From Dendrophyllia cribrosa (lineage: Eukaryota; Cnidaria; Anthozoa; Scleractinia; Dendrophylliidae), in assembly GCA_024195265.1 (NCBI GenBank), contig JAJLRJ010000013.1, positions 9,399,832 through 9,463,831 of the forward strand: a DNA stretch of 64,000 nt. Direction: 5' to 3'. The notes under the pieces are model-generated. The model had not been told where the DNA came from, made no database searches, and was given only the letters and a program-made list of their open reading frames with translations. Positions 42,445 through 53,182 of the stretch are shown piece by piece (positions within the stretch are counted from its first letter, which is position 1; every line of letters begins with the position of its first letter). The translations under genes were made by a program, and so were the position numbers.

Positions 42445-42684
42445 TGAAAAGCATAAACCATGAACGATGCGACCCAAAGGTTTCCTGGGAAGTTGGAAAA
42501 TTTAATCTTCGTCTGTGACAGAATATACATTATATTAACACAGGATGCATAAATCATGCTCTTAAATGTCTCAAACAAAAAAAAAAACATCTTGATTATC
42601 AAGAAATAGATTATTACTAGCTTGCCAATGCTGCCTACCCAGAATCCCATTCGGTCTCATCGTTCATGATTTATGCTTTTCACG
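42445..42684. mobile_element. 240-bp TIR insertion inside the 5.1-kb element
   Basis: Left GTGAAAAGCATAAACCATGA-ACGATG, right CATCGTTCATGATTTATGCT-TTTCAC: a 26-bp inverted pair with one mismatch. No ORF. It separates the ORFs at 42298-42429 and 42684-42977. Confidence 0.8.
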
Positions 42685-42977
42685 AGTCAACGTTTATTCG
42701 ATTTGGTGTATATTGGAAACGAGAACTATTGACCAAACAAGTCCTCAACGCGCCCAAGACAGACACTGCGTTTCGTATAATGGACCAAATGCAGACGACC
42801 GAGGGAAATAAAAAAGCCCAACCACCCACCCTTCCCACTTTTTGCGGCCCTCACGCTGGCGAATTCTTTCGCTTGCAAAATCAACTGAAAGAACAGAACC
42901 TATCTTCTAAACTTCAACCGAGAGCGGCCCCTCGTCTGAAACGTCCCACTGACGACCAAGACGAAAACCCCAACTAG
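42684..42977 (+). CDS. Unknown ORF fragment (about 97 aa) in the TIR element
   Basis: The frame is open from the preceding insertion and its only upstream ATG (42666) lies within that insertion's TIR, so the true start is probably lost. It encodes a polar protein: TFIRFGVYWKRELLTKQVLN, Pro-rich PPTLPTFCGP, GEFFRLQNQLKEQNL and a basic/acidic tail (RLKRPTDDQDENPN). Not recognised. Confidence 0.35.
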   Translation, partial: ESTFIRFGVYWKRELLTKQVLNAPKTDTAFRIMDQMQTTEGNKKAQPPTLPTFCGPHAGEFFRLQNQLKEQNLSSKLQPRAAPRLKRPTDDQDENPN

Positions 42978-42999
42978 CGAAGATTTGGTGCCTACAAGC

Positions 43000-43664
43000 A
43001 GTTTAAGGCCTAGGTTTAAAGTGTGTTCGGAAAATATGGTTGACACTTAATATCTTCACCGAGAAAACCTAGATCAAAATAAAATTTTCCCTGAATGTTA
43101 ATCTTGATGTTTTCTTTTGCCCTAACGCAAAAGTTTGGTCACGTGACATGTCACGTGATCAAAATTTTAAAATTACGTAAATCGGCGATTTGGTAGCGAA
43201 TTTTCTTTGTATAGTTAAATAAATTAGCTTTTCCGATGGAGGTTTAACATATTTAACCTTCTACGTTTGGAATGATTGTCCTCAAGTCTTAAAATTACAG
43301 TTATAAATAATTATAGGTTGAGTTTTGGACTGAAAAATGACCTTTCTCCTCATAATTTTTTTAGAGATTAATGGACACTCATTCCAAACGTGAAGGGCTG
43401 GAGATGTTTAATCTGCATCAGAAAAGCATTTTTATTTGATGTTTTCTCTTAAACCCGTCGCCAATTCGTCAAATATTTGCTATTTTGGCCACGTGACATG
43501 TCACGTGACCTATGCCAAAGCTTATTATACTTAAAAATGTTAAGGACGATAATATCTTCCTATGTGCCAAATTTTGATTCAGTTCCATTCCGTTTGTAAA
43601 AGTTATTACGAATAAACCGTTTTTTCCTGGTCAAAGTCCTTGACCCAGGCCTTAAACTACTGTG
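43000..43664. mobile_element. 665-bp TIR insertion inside the 5.1-kb element
   Basis: Left end AGTTTAAGGCCTAGGTTTAA, right end AGGCCTTAAACT, with mirrored internal segments: GTCACGTGACATGTCACGTG at about 43138 and again near 43490. It appears to split a once-continuous reading frame. Confidence 0.75.
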
Positions 43665-44135
43665 GATCCATCTTTGGATGACATAGCAGATGAGGGCATT
43701 CTCAGTACAATAGAACCAGCCATCAAGTACAACGAAGAACAAATATAACGCTTGCGAAAGGAATAGTAAACGAGTATGCCGAGTTGGTGCGAAACAAAAA
43801 GAACATGAAAAACATTGCAGATCTCAACGAGGCCATCAAGAAGCACGAAAAGACGCAAAATGCTTTAAATCGCTGCAGCCAGCCGGGTTTCCCTGGAACA
43901 TACTTTCTAATTCGAAGACGGGCATTGGAAGATTAAGATATGTTCTCAAACAAAACCAGCGAGAGTAAGAAGAAAGTTAAAAGTTGATTGGTCGAAAGCG
44001 GAAATTAACCCCTTTGCCTCAAGAAGAAAAAGTAGAAAGCGGTTGATTAAAAATGGGGGTGCAACACCGAAAAAAAACACAGCCAAGCGGGCCGCATGGA
44101 TGGATCCAAGAAGGACCTTTTTGTGTGTTTTGTTT
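43660..44135 (+). pseudogene. Degraded coding remnants in the TIR element
   Basis: Three frames carry protein-like stretches in turn: VDPSLDDIADEGILSTIEPA (about 43664-43750), then IADLNEAIKKHEKTQNALNR with GFPGTYFLIRRRALED (to 43936), then a very basic FASRRKSRKRLIKNGGATPK (about 43940-44135). Stops and frame changes between them suggest decay by indels. None is recognised. Confidence 0.4.
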
Positions 44136-44137
44136 TA

Positions 44138-44876
44138 AGGTTACAGTGTACCTTCGGGGGTGTCTCCAGTATAACAGCTCTAGCGTCTTAAGATTACACT
44201 TAATATACCTAAACCCAGATATCAAATTAAAGCTTATAGAGCTGGCTATCTAAATATGGAAACCATTTGGTAATAAAATGAATTGTCGAATTTTTTACGA
44301 CGTCTAAATTCGAACGTCCGAATCAGCTTTAAAACGCTATAATTCAAAGCGATTATTGTATTTTGCTAATTTGATTTGTTCTCCGATCGGGTTTCCGGAC
44401 ACGAAGCGCTAAAAAAACGTGTCGGCGATTTCCTATATTCAATTGCAGTGAAAAGTTACAGAATATTTTCGAAAAAGGGAGAAAACAAATTGAAGTGATC
44501 GCACGGAAATGGCTCTTGACGAAAAAGTTTTCGGAAATAAGAAATTCGCGGATATGTTTTTGTTCATTATATGTTAGCCTAGCTTGTGTCCAAATTTGAG
44601 GAAAATCGAACAAATTCCCTTTGAGTTGTAGCTCTTTAAAGTGTCCCCTATAAGCGAAAAATTAACTTTGAGAAAACAACGCTTAGAAAAACATATCGCT
44701 TCATAAACAAACTCCGCCCACAAAAGTTATACCGTCATTTCTCCGTCAATTTTCAATATTTTTCGATAATTTTATTTTGGATGAAAGTTCATTCTGTAAA
44801 CTTTATTTTGACGCCAAAAAAAAAAAATTTCAATAAATTTTCGATCTGAAGGTACACTGTAACCTTAATTTTGTTC
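44138..44876. mobile_element. 740-bp TIR insertion inside the 5.1-kb element
   Basis: Left end TAAGGTTACAGTGTACCTTC, right end GAAGGTACACTGTAACCTTA, a perfect 20-bp inverted pair. The interior is AT-rich without a transposase. Likely a TA- or TTAA-type MITE. Confidence 0.9.
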
Positions 44877-45000
44877 TACATAGCTTAGTTGTAACGAAAA
44901 AATAAACAAACTCCAAGAATGACCCTTTTTTTTGTTTTGTTTAAATTTTTGCATACCATTGTAGCTTAGTTGTAACGAAAAAATAAATAAACAAACACTT
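44870..45000. repeat. Direct repeat (TAGCTTAGTTGTAACGAAAA)
   Basis: The 24-bp sequence beginning TAGCTTAGTTGTAACG occurs at 44881 and again at about 44963, 82 bp apart, at the inner edge of the minus-strand ORFs. Confidence 0.75.
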
Positions 45001-45110
45001 GCAACACGCGATGATTGCATTAGAGTCTTTTTTATTATAACTAAGGAGCTTAGTTTCCAGCTATCCCGACTTTTTCTTCTTTTCAACACAATTCCAAAAC
45101 AACGAGAGAA

Positions 45111-45290
45111 TCAAAGCGTTCCATTAGAGCGTGCGATAGGACGGGTGTAAAATCCACCACGATCGATGACATCAAGCGTCTGCATTTTCACCAAAAAGGC
45201 CTCCAAGTCGTAATTTCCCGATCTGGCAAATATTCGCAGTTCCGTGGGATTCTTGTCGTAAGTGGTGACAGCGAAGCGAGCCGTAGCCAT
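45111..45290 (-). CDS. Unknown 59-aa protein in the TIR element
   Basis: ATG at 45290 to TGA at 45111. Encodes MATARFAVTTYDKNPTELRI ... GNYDLEAFLVKMQTLDVIDR, ending FYTRPIARSNGTL. A mixed, globular-looking composition; not recognised. It follows the membrane-type ORF at 45315-45608 by 24 bp in the same direction, like a compact viral or transposon gene pair. Confidence 0.4.
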   Translation of the reverse strand: MATARFAVTTYDKNPTELRIFARSGNYDLEAFLVKMQTLDVIDRGGFYTRPIARSNGTL

Positions 45291-45314
45291 CTTGTTGTCA
45301 AAGTCATATCACGC

Positions 45315-45608
45315 TCATCCACCCACAAGACCAGCGCAAGCGGCTAGACAGACAACCACCACTGCGTCGTCAATGACGGGCCCGATATCGGCACCACACG
45401 CTATGAGAAATATCACCAAAGCTTGCCAGTAGAGGCACTTGTGTTTGAGACTATAGACGTTTTCCCTGTGACACCACCACCTATTGTGATTATATTCGAA
45501 AAGCTCTTCTAGTGCACCCAATTCCTTCTTCTCCAGATTGCAAGCTTCAGGGCTTGCTGGCGGCGCATTCAATAGCGAAATAGAAAAGGTCTCGTGTTGC
45601 ATATTCAA
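45315..45608 (-). CDS. Unknown 97-aa protein with hydrophobic C-terminus
   Basis: An acidic/polar N-terminal half (PEACNLEKKELGALEELFEY) is followed by two hydrophobic segments, CLYWQALVIFLIACGADIG and DDAVVVVCLAACAGLVGG, consistent with one or two membrane helices. Not recognised. It lies just inside the right TIR of the 5.1-kb element. Confidence 0.4.
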   Translation of the reverse strand: MNMQHETFSISLLNAPPASPEACNLEKKELGALEELFEYNHNRWWCHRENVYSLKHKCLYWQALVIFLIACGADIGPVIDDAVVVVCLAACAGLVGG

Positions 45609-46346
45609 AGTAGGCTATAAAATAGATAGCTCTCGCAAAAATCTGAAATATATATTGGCATATCCACATAACCACCTTTAGGTGGGCTTGGAAACGACTT
45701 TTGTGGACCTATAGGGGTTACTATTATATTTTCGAAACCACACCCTTACCCTTTTTTAATTACAGTGTATGTTTTTGAACAGGTGAAATACACTTGCTAG
45801 ATCACAAGATAGTTTTCATCGTGTGGTTAGGACAGTGCCCTTCTACTATACCACATTCAAACTATGAAGCAATAACCGACGACGCCCCTATTTCTTATAG
45901 AGCTAAATAAACGGTTGAAATGGCGGTTTGGCGCGCCCTTTTTTTTAGAGCTAACGTCTGAAATGGTGCTGAATACATAACCATGTGTCCGATTTGAAAA
46001 GTTTTGAACAATTTCGTCACCATGAGGGTCCTCTCGATTTTTCAAATTCAAAATAGCGGGTACTACATTATTGCGAGACGTTATCGTTTGCCATTAACAA
46101 AGACGTCCTCATGTAAAACAAAGACGTCCTCATATGATGTCATATGACTCATTTGAATAACAATGGCCACAAAAATTAGCATAAAAATCGGTAATTTTGA
46201 GTCACAAGATTTTTTATACTCCCTTTCAATTATCCCCTACTTTTCCCCGGGGCCAGAGGATGGGGGATGGACTGCAATTGACTACTTCATTTGAGCGAAT
46301 GAAACCGTTATTCTGAAAGAATCGCTTTCGCGAGCCTCAAATTGCG

Positions 46347-46347
<1 letters not shown>

Positions 46348-46377
<30 letters not shown>

Positions 46378-46430
46378 AAGGAAAGAAAAGAAAACGAAAA
46401 AAACGAGAAAAACAAAAACAAGAAAACGAC
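46348..46430. repeat. Poly-C then poly-A/GAAAA tract
   Basis: A run of about 19 C followed by A-rich GAAAAGAAAACG-type sequence, just outside the 5.1-kb element. Confidence 0.9.
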
Positions 46431-46516
46431 GTGACAGTAAATTTCATTTTACATACAGAACCTCTTGGGAAGTGCTTCCACCAAATACCGTGAAACCTCC
46501 ATAGACCTTTTTCATA

Positions 46517-46560
46517 AGTAAGTAAGTAAGTAAGCCGGTAAGTAAGTAAAGTCTTTATTT
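46517..46560. repeat. (AAGT)n microsatellite at a repeat edge
   Basis: AAGTAAGTAAGTAAG with one break, followed by AGTCTTTATTTAAAGAC, a short palindrome. The 500 bp that follow are AT-rich, without a recognisable gene. Confidence 0.85.
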
Positions 46561-47134
46561 AAAGACTGGGGTTGTACTAAATAGCAAAGCTAATAAACTT
46601 GTGGCCCTCTATAAAACTACTCTAATTGACAAAACTATAATAGCACTCGAACATGAATAGACAACAAAACTTAAACTAATTACTTTACACTATAAGAATA
46701 AGAAATCTAAAAACTAACATTTAACGACAATAAAATGATCAAGAAGCTGTTGTTGATTAAAAAGTTCATTCCACATTGCCTGCTTAAAAGAATGTAATGT
46801 GTCCCTTTTAGTCTTAAAGAAAGAGATAAAGCATTCCATAATTGACAACAGGTGGTGGTAAACGTTTTTCCTCCTTCAGTCTGACGTTTAAAGCGAGGGC
46901 ATCTTAAGTTATAATTTGAGTATCTGGTTCGTCTAGTGTGGAAATAACTATTAAATTTAAGTAGCTAATTTAGATACGAGGGCACTTCACCCCGTATTCG
47001 TTTATAAGCCATGACTGTGCATTTAGCTATTTTAAAGTCTTCATAAAACGGCAACCATTTCAGGCGATTATATAATGGAATTGATGGTTTCTGAGGGGGG
47101 GGGGGGGGGCATCTAATATCATTCTTGCTGCTCG

Positions 47135-47317
47135 CATTTGGAGTTAATGGCGGGCGAGTTATTTATTCTTTTATATCTATGTTAATTAGCCCTAGTGGCC
47201 TCGTTAGTGTGTGCAAAATTCAAAAGAATTTTTACTCTAAAATGAGGCCAATAGGGCTAATTAGCATACATATAACAGAATAATTAAATTGGCCGCCATT
47301 ATGAAAAAGATCTATTA
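47135..47317. mobile_element. MITE with TTCATAAATGGCGGCC-like ends, copy 2
   Basis: Interior CCCTAGTGGCCTCGTTAGTG mirrored by CTAAAATGAGGCCAATAGGG, with GGCCGCCATTATGA at the right. The left TIR is eroded relative to 27091-27278. Confidence 0.75.
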
Positions 47318-48165
47318 ACGGGACACCACCGGCGGGACCAGGAGAAGTGTTCCTTAATAGCGGAGCTCTGCGGGCCGAAGTCCCGCGCGGCGCCCCATAC
47401 TCATAGAACTAAACCTATGCCCGTCATTTTTCATGCTCATGACTAGCGGAATGTTTCGCGGGCGCGTGTGTCGCCCGCCCGCGTTGGGCAGGGCTGGCTC
47501 GCAGGCGCGTATGACGTCGCAAAGCATGCGCGTACGAGGAGAGGAGATGTTTGTTTTTATTACGGATTTCAGAACCAGAATTCCAATTCCAAGCAAGCGA
47601 GGGACTTAAAGGTAAAACAGATTACATTTTTCGATGGGAATTTATGTTGATATCAATCCGTGATTGCCTTTTTCTTTGTGTTCTTGTGTAGTTTTGGAGA
47701 ATTGTTTTTAAAACGTGCTTAAATTCAGCTGTATCGATTTCTTGAATTTCATCGAAGGCAGCTCGAACTCGATGGTACGCGTTTTGCTTTTAAACATAAA
47801 CTAATGGAGATTTGAATAAAATTTTTCGAAAGAAGATTGTGTTGTCCATTTTTATGTGTTTTTTTCATTAATTACATAGATTAAAATGCGATTTTATGTA
47901 AACAAAACAAGACTTGGATTTTATAGTTGTATATTCACTCGCGTCGCCTTACGCAAATATGTTTGTGTATTTTTGCAATTTTGATTTCCAAATCAGTTTC
48001 TCGGGCAAATTTTGACAAGCAACAACTGTATTTTATTCGGAAAGTAGTCGTACTAGTTATTCTAGACGGAGAAAAAGTTGTTTTTGTGAACTTTTGTACG
48101 GTCTAAATGTACTATGCAGACGGTCGCGAAATACGGTCGTCAATCTTAATTCTTGTGCTTCCGAC

Positions 48166-48544
48166 CTTAAAGGAGAAGTATCACGGAAATTTTGATGTTT
48201 TTTGGTCAAAGCCATTTTACAATACCTTTACTTATTTTCAAAATAATACTAAAACACCAAGAGAGTGAAATCAACCAATTCTTGAACGAGAGAAAGATTA
48301 TGGTCTGTTCTAGCCCATTTGGAGACGAAAATGTGGTAACTTGAAAAACATTAGGCTAATTTTTTTCAAGTTGTATTTCATTGGACCGGTCCGTCTATGA
48401 CCAGAGACACTAATCGACAGTTTTGATATATTTTGTAATAATTTATCACACCACTGGAGCTTTATTTTTCGGTTTCTGATCATACAATAACATTTTTTGA
48501 TTTTTTAAAAGGACACCAAATCCCCATGATACTTCCCCTTTAAG
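48166..48544. mobile_element. TIR element with CTTAAAGGGGNAGTATCAC ends, copy 1
   Basis: Left CTTAAAGGAGAAGTATCACG, right CATGATACTTCCCCTTTAAG. About 375 bp. The same end type closes the 235-bp element at 54252-54486. Confidence 0.85.
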
Positions 48545-48881
48545 TAGTTAAGTTTCACCTCAGTTAAGCTTGTTCAGAGAGCGACGCTGTTAGGCTCGGC
48601 CTATCTTTATATATTAGAACAGTGTCCTAAATAACAGGTCCCACTGATTATTAAACTCACCTGCTGGGTATGCAGGTAGCTTGGTCAATTTCATCTTTTC
48701 CATCATCGAGAAGGTAGCAAAAAAAATATAGCGGACCTCATATACCTGGGACAGCGGATCTGAGAAACAAACACATCTTTATATCAAGTTACAAAATCCA
48801 AGCTTATGTGGTGCTTTTCTCTAAATTATTTTGGTGACGGTCTTCGCTATTGACAAGCACAAGCGGAAGCATAACAGCGCT

Positions 48882-51775
48882 TATGTCCAGTAAAAAAACG
48901 GGCCCGACATAAGAATAAGCATAAGCGGAAGCATAACAGCGCTTATGTCCAATAACAACGGGCCCGACATAAGAATAAGCATAAGCCGAAGCATAACAGG
49001 GCTTATGTCCAATAACAACGGGCCCGACATAAGAATAAGCATAAGCCGAAGCATAACAGCGCTTATGTCCAATAACAACGGGCCCGACATAAGAATAAGC
49101 ATAAGCGCAAGCATAACAGGGCTTATGTCCAATAACAACGGGCCCGACATAAGAATAAGCATAAGCGCAAACATAATAGCGCTTATGTCCAATAACAACG
49201 GGCCCGACATAAGAATAAGCATAAGCCGAAGCATAACAGCGCTTATGTCCAATAACAACGGGCCCGACATAAGAATAAGCATAAGCCGAAGCATAATAGC
49301 GCTTATGTCCAATAACAACGGGCCCGACATAAGAATAAGCATAAGCCGAAGCATAACAGGGCTTATGTCCAATAACAACGGGCCCGACATAAGAATAAGC
49401 ATAAGCCGAAGCATTACAGGGCTTATGACCAATACATGTAACAACGGGCTGGGCATAAGAATAAGCATAAGCCGAAGCATAAACAGGGCTTATGTCCAAT
49501 AACAACGGGCCGGACATAAGAATAAGCATAAGCGGAAGCATAACAGGGCTTATGTCCAATACATGTAACAACGGGCCCGGCATAAGAATAAGCATAAGCC
49601 GAAGCATAACAGGGCTTATGTCCAATAACACCTGGCCGGACATAAGAATAAGCATAAGCGGAAGTATAACAGCGCTTATGTCCAATAACAACGGGCCCGA
49701 CATAAGAATAAGCATAAGCCGAAGCATAACAGCGCTTATGTCCAATAACAACGGGCCCGACATAAGAATAAGCATAAGCGGAAGCATAACAGGGCTTATG
49801 TCCAATAACAACGGGCCCGACATAAGAATAAGCATAAGCCGAAGCATAACAGGGCTTATGTCCAATAACAACGGGCCCGACATAAGAATAAGCATAAGCC
49901 GAAGCATAACAGGGCTTATATACAATAACAACGGGCCCGACATAAGAATAAGCATAAGCGGAAGCATAATAGCGCTTATGTCCAATAACAACGGGCCCGA
50001 CATAAGAATAAGCATAATCCGAAGCATAACAGCGCTTATGTCCAATAACAACGGGCCCGACATAAGAATAAGCATAAGCCGAAGCATAACAGGGCTTATG
50101 TCCAATAACAACGGGCCCGGCATAAGAATAAGCATAAGCCGAAGCATAACAGGGCTTATGTCCAATTACAACGGGCCCGACATAAGAATAAGCATAAGCC
50201 GAAGCATAACAGCGCTTATGTCCAATAACAACGGGCTCGACATAAGAATAAGCATAAGCGGAAGCATAACAGGGCTTATGTCCAATAACAACGGGCCCGA
50301 CATAAGAATAAGCATAAGCGCAAGCATAACAGGGCTTATGTCCAATAACAACGGGCCCGACATAAGAATAAGCATAAGCGCAAACATAATAGCGCTTATG
50401 TCCAATAACAACGGGCCCGACATAAGAATAAGCATAAGTCGAAGCATAACAGCGCTTATGTCCAATAACAACGGGCCCGACATAAGAATAAGCATAAGCC
50501 GAAGCATAATAGCGCTTATGTCCAATAACAACGGGCCCGACATAAGAATAAGCATAAGCCGAAGCATAACAGGGCTTATGTCCAATAACAACGGGCCCGA
50601 CACAGGCATAAGCATAAGCATAAGCCGAAGCATAACAGCGCTTATGTCCAGTTGAAAAACGGGCCCGACATAAGAATAAGCATAAGCCGAAGCATAACAG
50701 CGCTTATGTCCAATAACAACGGGCCCGACATAAGAATAAGCATAAGCCGAAGCAAAACAGCGCTTATGTCCAATAACAACGGTCCCGACATAAGAATAAG
50801 CATAAGCCGAAGCATAACAGGGCTTATGTCCAATAACAACTGGCCCGACATAAGAATAAGCATAAGCGGAAGCATAACAGCGCTTATGTCCAATAACAAC
50901 GGGCCCGACATAAGAATAAGCATAAGCCGAAGCATAACAGGGCTTATGTCCAATAACAACGGGCCCGACATAAGAATAAGCATAAGCGGAAGCATAACAG
51001 GGCTTATGTCCAATAACAACGGTCCCGACATAAGAATAAGCATAAGCCGAAGCATAACAGGGCTTATGTCCAATAACAACTGGCCCGACATAAGAATAAG
51101 CATAAGCGGAAGCATAACAGCGCTTATGTCCAATAACAACGGGCCCGACATAAGAATAAGCATAAGCGGAAGCATAACAGCGCTTATGTCCAATAACAAC
51201 GGGCCCGACATAAGAATAAGCATAAGCCGAAGCATAACAGGGCTTATGTCCAATAACAACGGGCCCGACATAAGAATAAGCATAAGCGGAAGCATAACAG
51301 GGCTTATGTCCAATAACAACGGGCCCGACATAAGAATAAGCATAAGCCGAAGCATAACAGGGCTTATGTCCAATAACAACGGGCCCGACATAAGAATAAG
51401 CATAAGCGGAAGCATAATAGCGCTTATGTCCAATAACAACGAGCCCGACATAAGAATAAGCATAAGCCGAAGCATAACAGGGCTTATGTCCAATAACAAC
51501 GGGCCCGACATAAGAATAAGCATAAGCCGAAGCATAACAGCGCTTATGTCCAATAACAACGGGCCCGACATAAGAATAAGCATAAGCGGAAGCATAACAG
51601 GACTTATGTTCAATAACAACGGGCCCGACATAAGAATAAGCATAAGCCGAAGCATAACAGCGCTTATGTCCAATAACAACGGGCCCGACATAAGAATAAG
51701 CATAAGCGGAAGCATAACAGCGCTTATGTCCAATAACAACGGGCCCGACACAGGTATAAGCATAAGCATAAAGAT
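48882..51775. repeat. 60-bp satellite array (about 48 units)
   Basis: Unit: GGGCCCGACATAAGAATAAG, CATAAGCCGAAGCATAACAG, CGCTTATGTCCAATAACAAC (60 bp). Variation is concentrated at GCCGAAG/GCGGAAG/GCGCAAG and ACAGC/ACAGG/ATAGC. Two super-blocks (48882-50640 and 50641-51775) each open with a CCAGT-AAAAACGGG variant and close with GACACAGG-ATAAGCATAAGC. Because 60 is a multiple of 3, three frames stay open for hundreds of codons: + strand SNNNGPDIRISISRSITGLM, minus strand LDISAVMLRLMLILMSGPLL and GHKPCYASAYAYSYVGPVVI. These look like by-products of periodicity, not genes. Confidence 0.95.
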
Positions 51776-51795
51776 CTATATATGCTTATGTCAAT

Positions 51796-51940
51796 AGGAC
51801 AATCACATGACTTTTGGAGGGCATATAGTTTATTTGTGGCCCGAGTTGCATCATTTGCGCCCGAGCGGAGCGAGGGTGCAAATGATGCTACGAGGGACAC
51901 AAATAAACTATATGCCCTCCAAAAGTCATGTGATTATCAT
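51796..51940. repeat. Foldback element with CGAGCGGAGCGAG centre
   Basis: AATCACATGACTTTTGGAGG pairs with CCTCCAAAAGTCATGTGATT; the centre is CCCGAGCGGAGCGAGGGT. It abuts the end of the 60-bp array. Related in layout to 5318-5464 and 38203-38343. Confidence 0.9.
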
Positions 51941-52196
51941 TATTATCAATACACAAGGCCAAATCGTACAAATTCATTTAGTAAGAAAAAATGTTTAACA
52001 GAAACAGGGCCGTAAATGCGTTTGCAGCCCGTCAAATTCAATATCGCCCGCCACTCACGCGTGTTTTCTCGAAGGCAGTTTCTTTTGGCCGCGTATATTG
52101 ATAATAATGTTCGTTTTCACTTGACGAAAATTCTTATTCTTCCGCTTGTGCCTGTGCATTTCTCGAAGTCCCGATAATTTTCCGGGCCCGGAGATA

Positions 52197-52733
<537 letters not shown>

Positions 52734-52934
52734 GAATCTACAGGGCCGGGTGTATTTCCCCCTATACTAGTCGGAATTGTTTCGTCACCTTAGAATTTTA
52801 TTACTCAGCTTTTAAAACCAACAATGAAAATAGGGCCCCAGGCCTTAGCGAGCGACCACATCCCGTGGTAGGTTACAGGACGGTTACAGGGCTTGGGAAG
52901 AAAGACGGTCAGCGGTGGCTGCATCAAATTCAAA

Positions 52935-53182
52935 ATGGCGGACGAACTCGGCGATTTTAAAGATCGCACATTTGAGAGAGAAATCGAGTGTAAGAATGGA
53001 ACACTAAGAATCCAGCAAGCTGAAGTGGGCGATGAGAGCTGTGTGGTCTGGGATGCTGCTCTAGTTCTAGCTAAATATTTACAGACGGAGCACTTTTGCT
53101 CCAAAGAAGGCCTGCGAAACAAGCGTGTTGTTGAGTTAGGTGCTGGTACTGGAGTGGTAGGACTCATTGCTGCAGTTTGTGG
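52935..53182 (+). CDS. VCPKMT: VCPKMT exon 1: start codon and SAM motif I
   Basis: Contains the start ATG (CAAAATGGCG context, a good Kozak-like A at -3) and 82 codons plus two bases. It encodes the SCVVWDAALVL motif and the glycine-rich ELGAGTGVVGL loop, ending in VCGG. The donor is GTTAGT at 53183. A 97-nt poly-C run ends about 230 bp upstream of the ATG. Confidence 0.95.

Larger units (their letters stand above)
41086..46212. mobile_element. 5.1-kb TIR-bounded element with unrecognised virus-like ORFs
   Basis: Left end CTCGTGACTCAAAATAACCG ... GAGGACGTCTTTGTTAATGG (41086-41180) mirrors the right end CCATTAACAAAGACGTCCTC ... TTTTGAGTCACAAG (about 46090-46211) over roughly 105 bp. The right copy has a tandem duplication of GAGGACGTCTTTGTT. 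Small ORFs read inward from both sides: + strand at 41748-42278, 42298-42429 and 42684-42977 and remnants to 44135; minus strand at 45111-45608. Long TIRs with compact convergent ORFs recall Polinton/adintovirus-type elements, but no polymerase, integrase, packaging ATPase or capsid motif is recognisable. Three smaller TIR elements interrupt it. The class is inference. Confidence 0.6.

Noticed and set aside
45857..46051. 64-aa minus-strand ORF at the right end of the 5.1-kb element
   Set aside because: It could belong to the element, but the sequence is low in signal, begins next to the TIR and has no partner; not enough to call.
48804..51797. Long open frames (up to 453 codons) on both strands of the 60-bp array as protein genes
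   Set aside because: They exist because the unit length is a multiple of three. Three frames are open at once, substitutions are not biased to silent positions, and there is no start context, intron or similarity.
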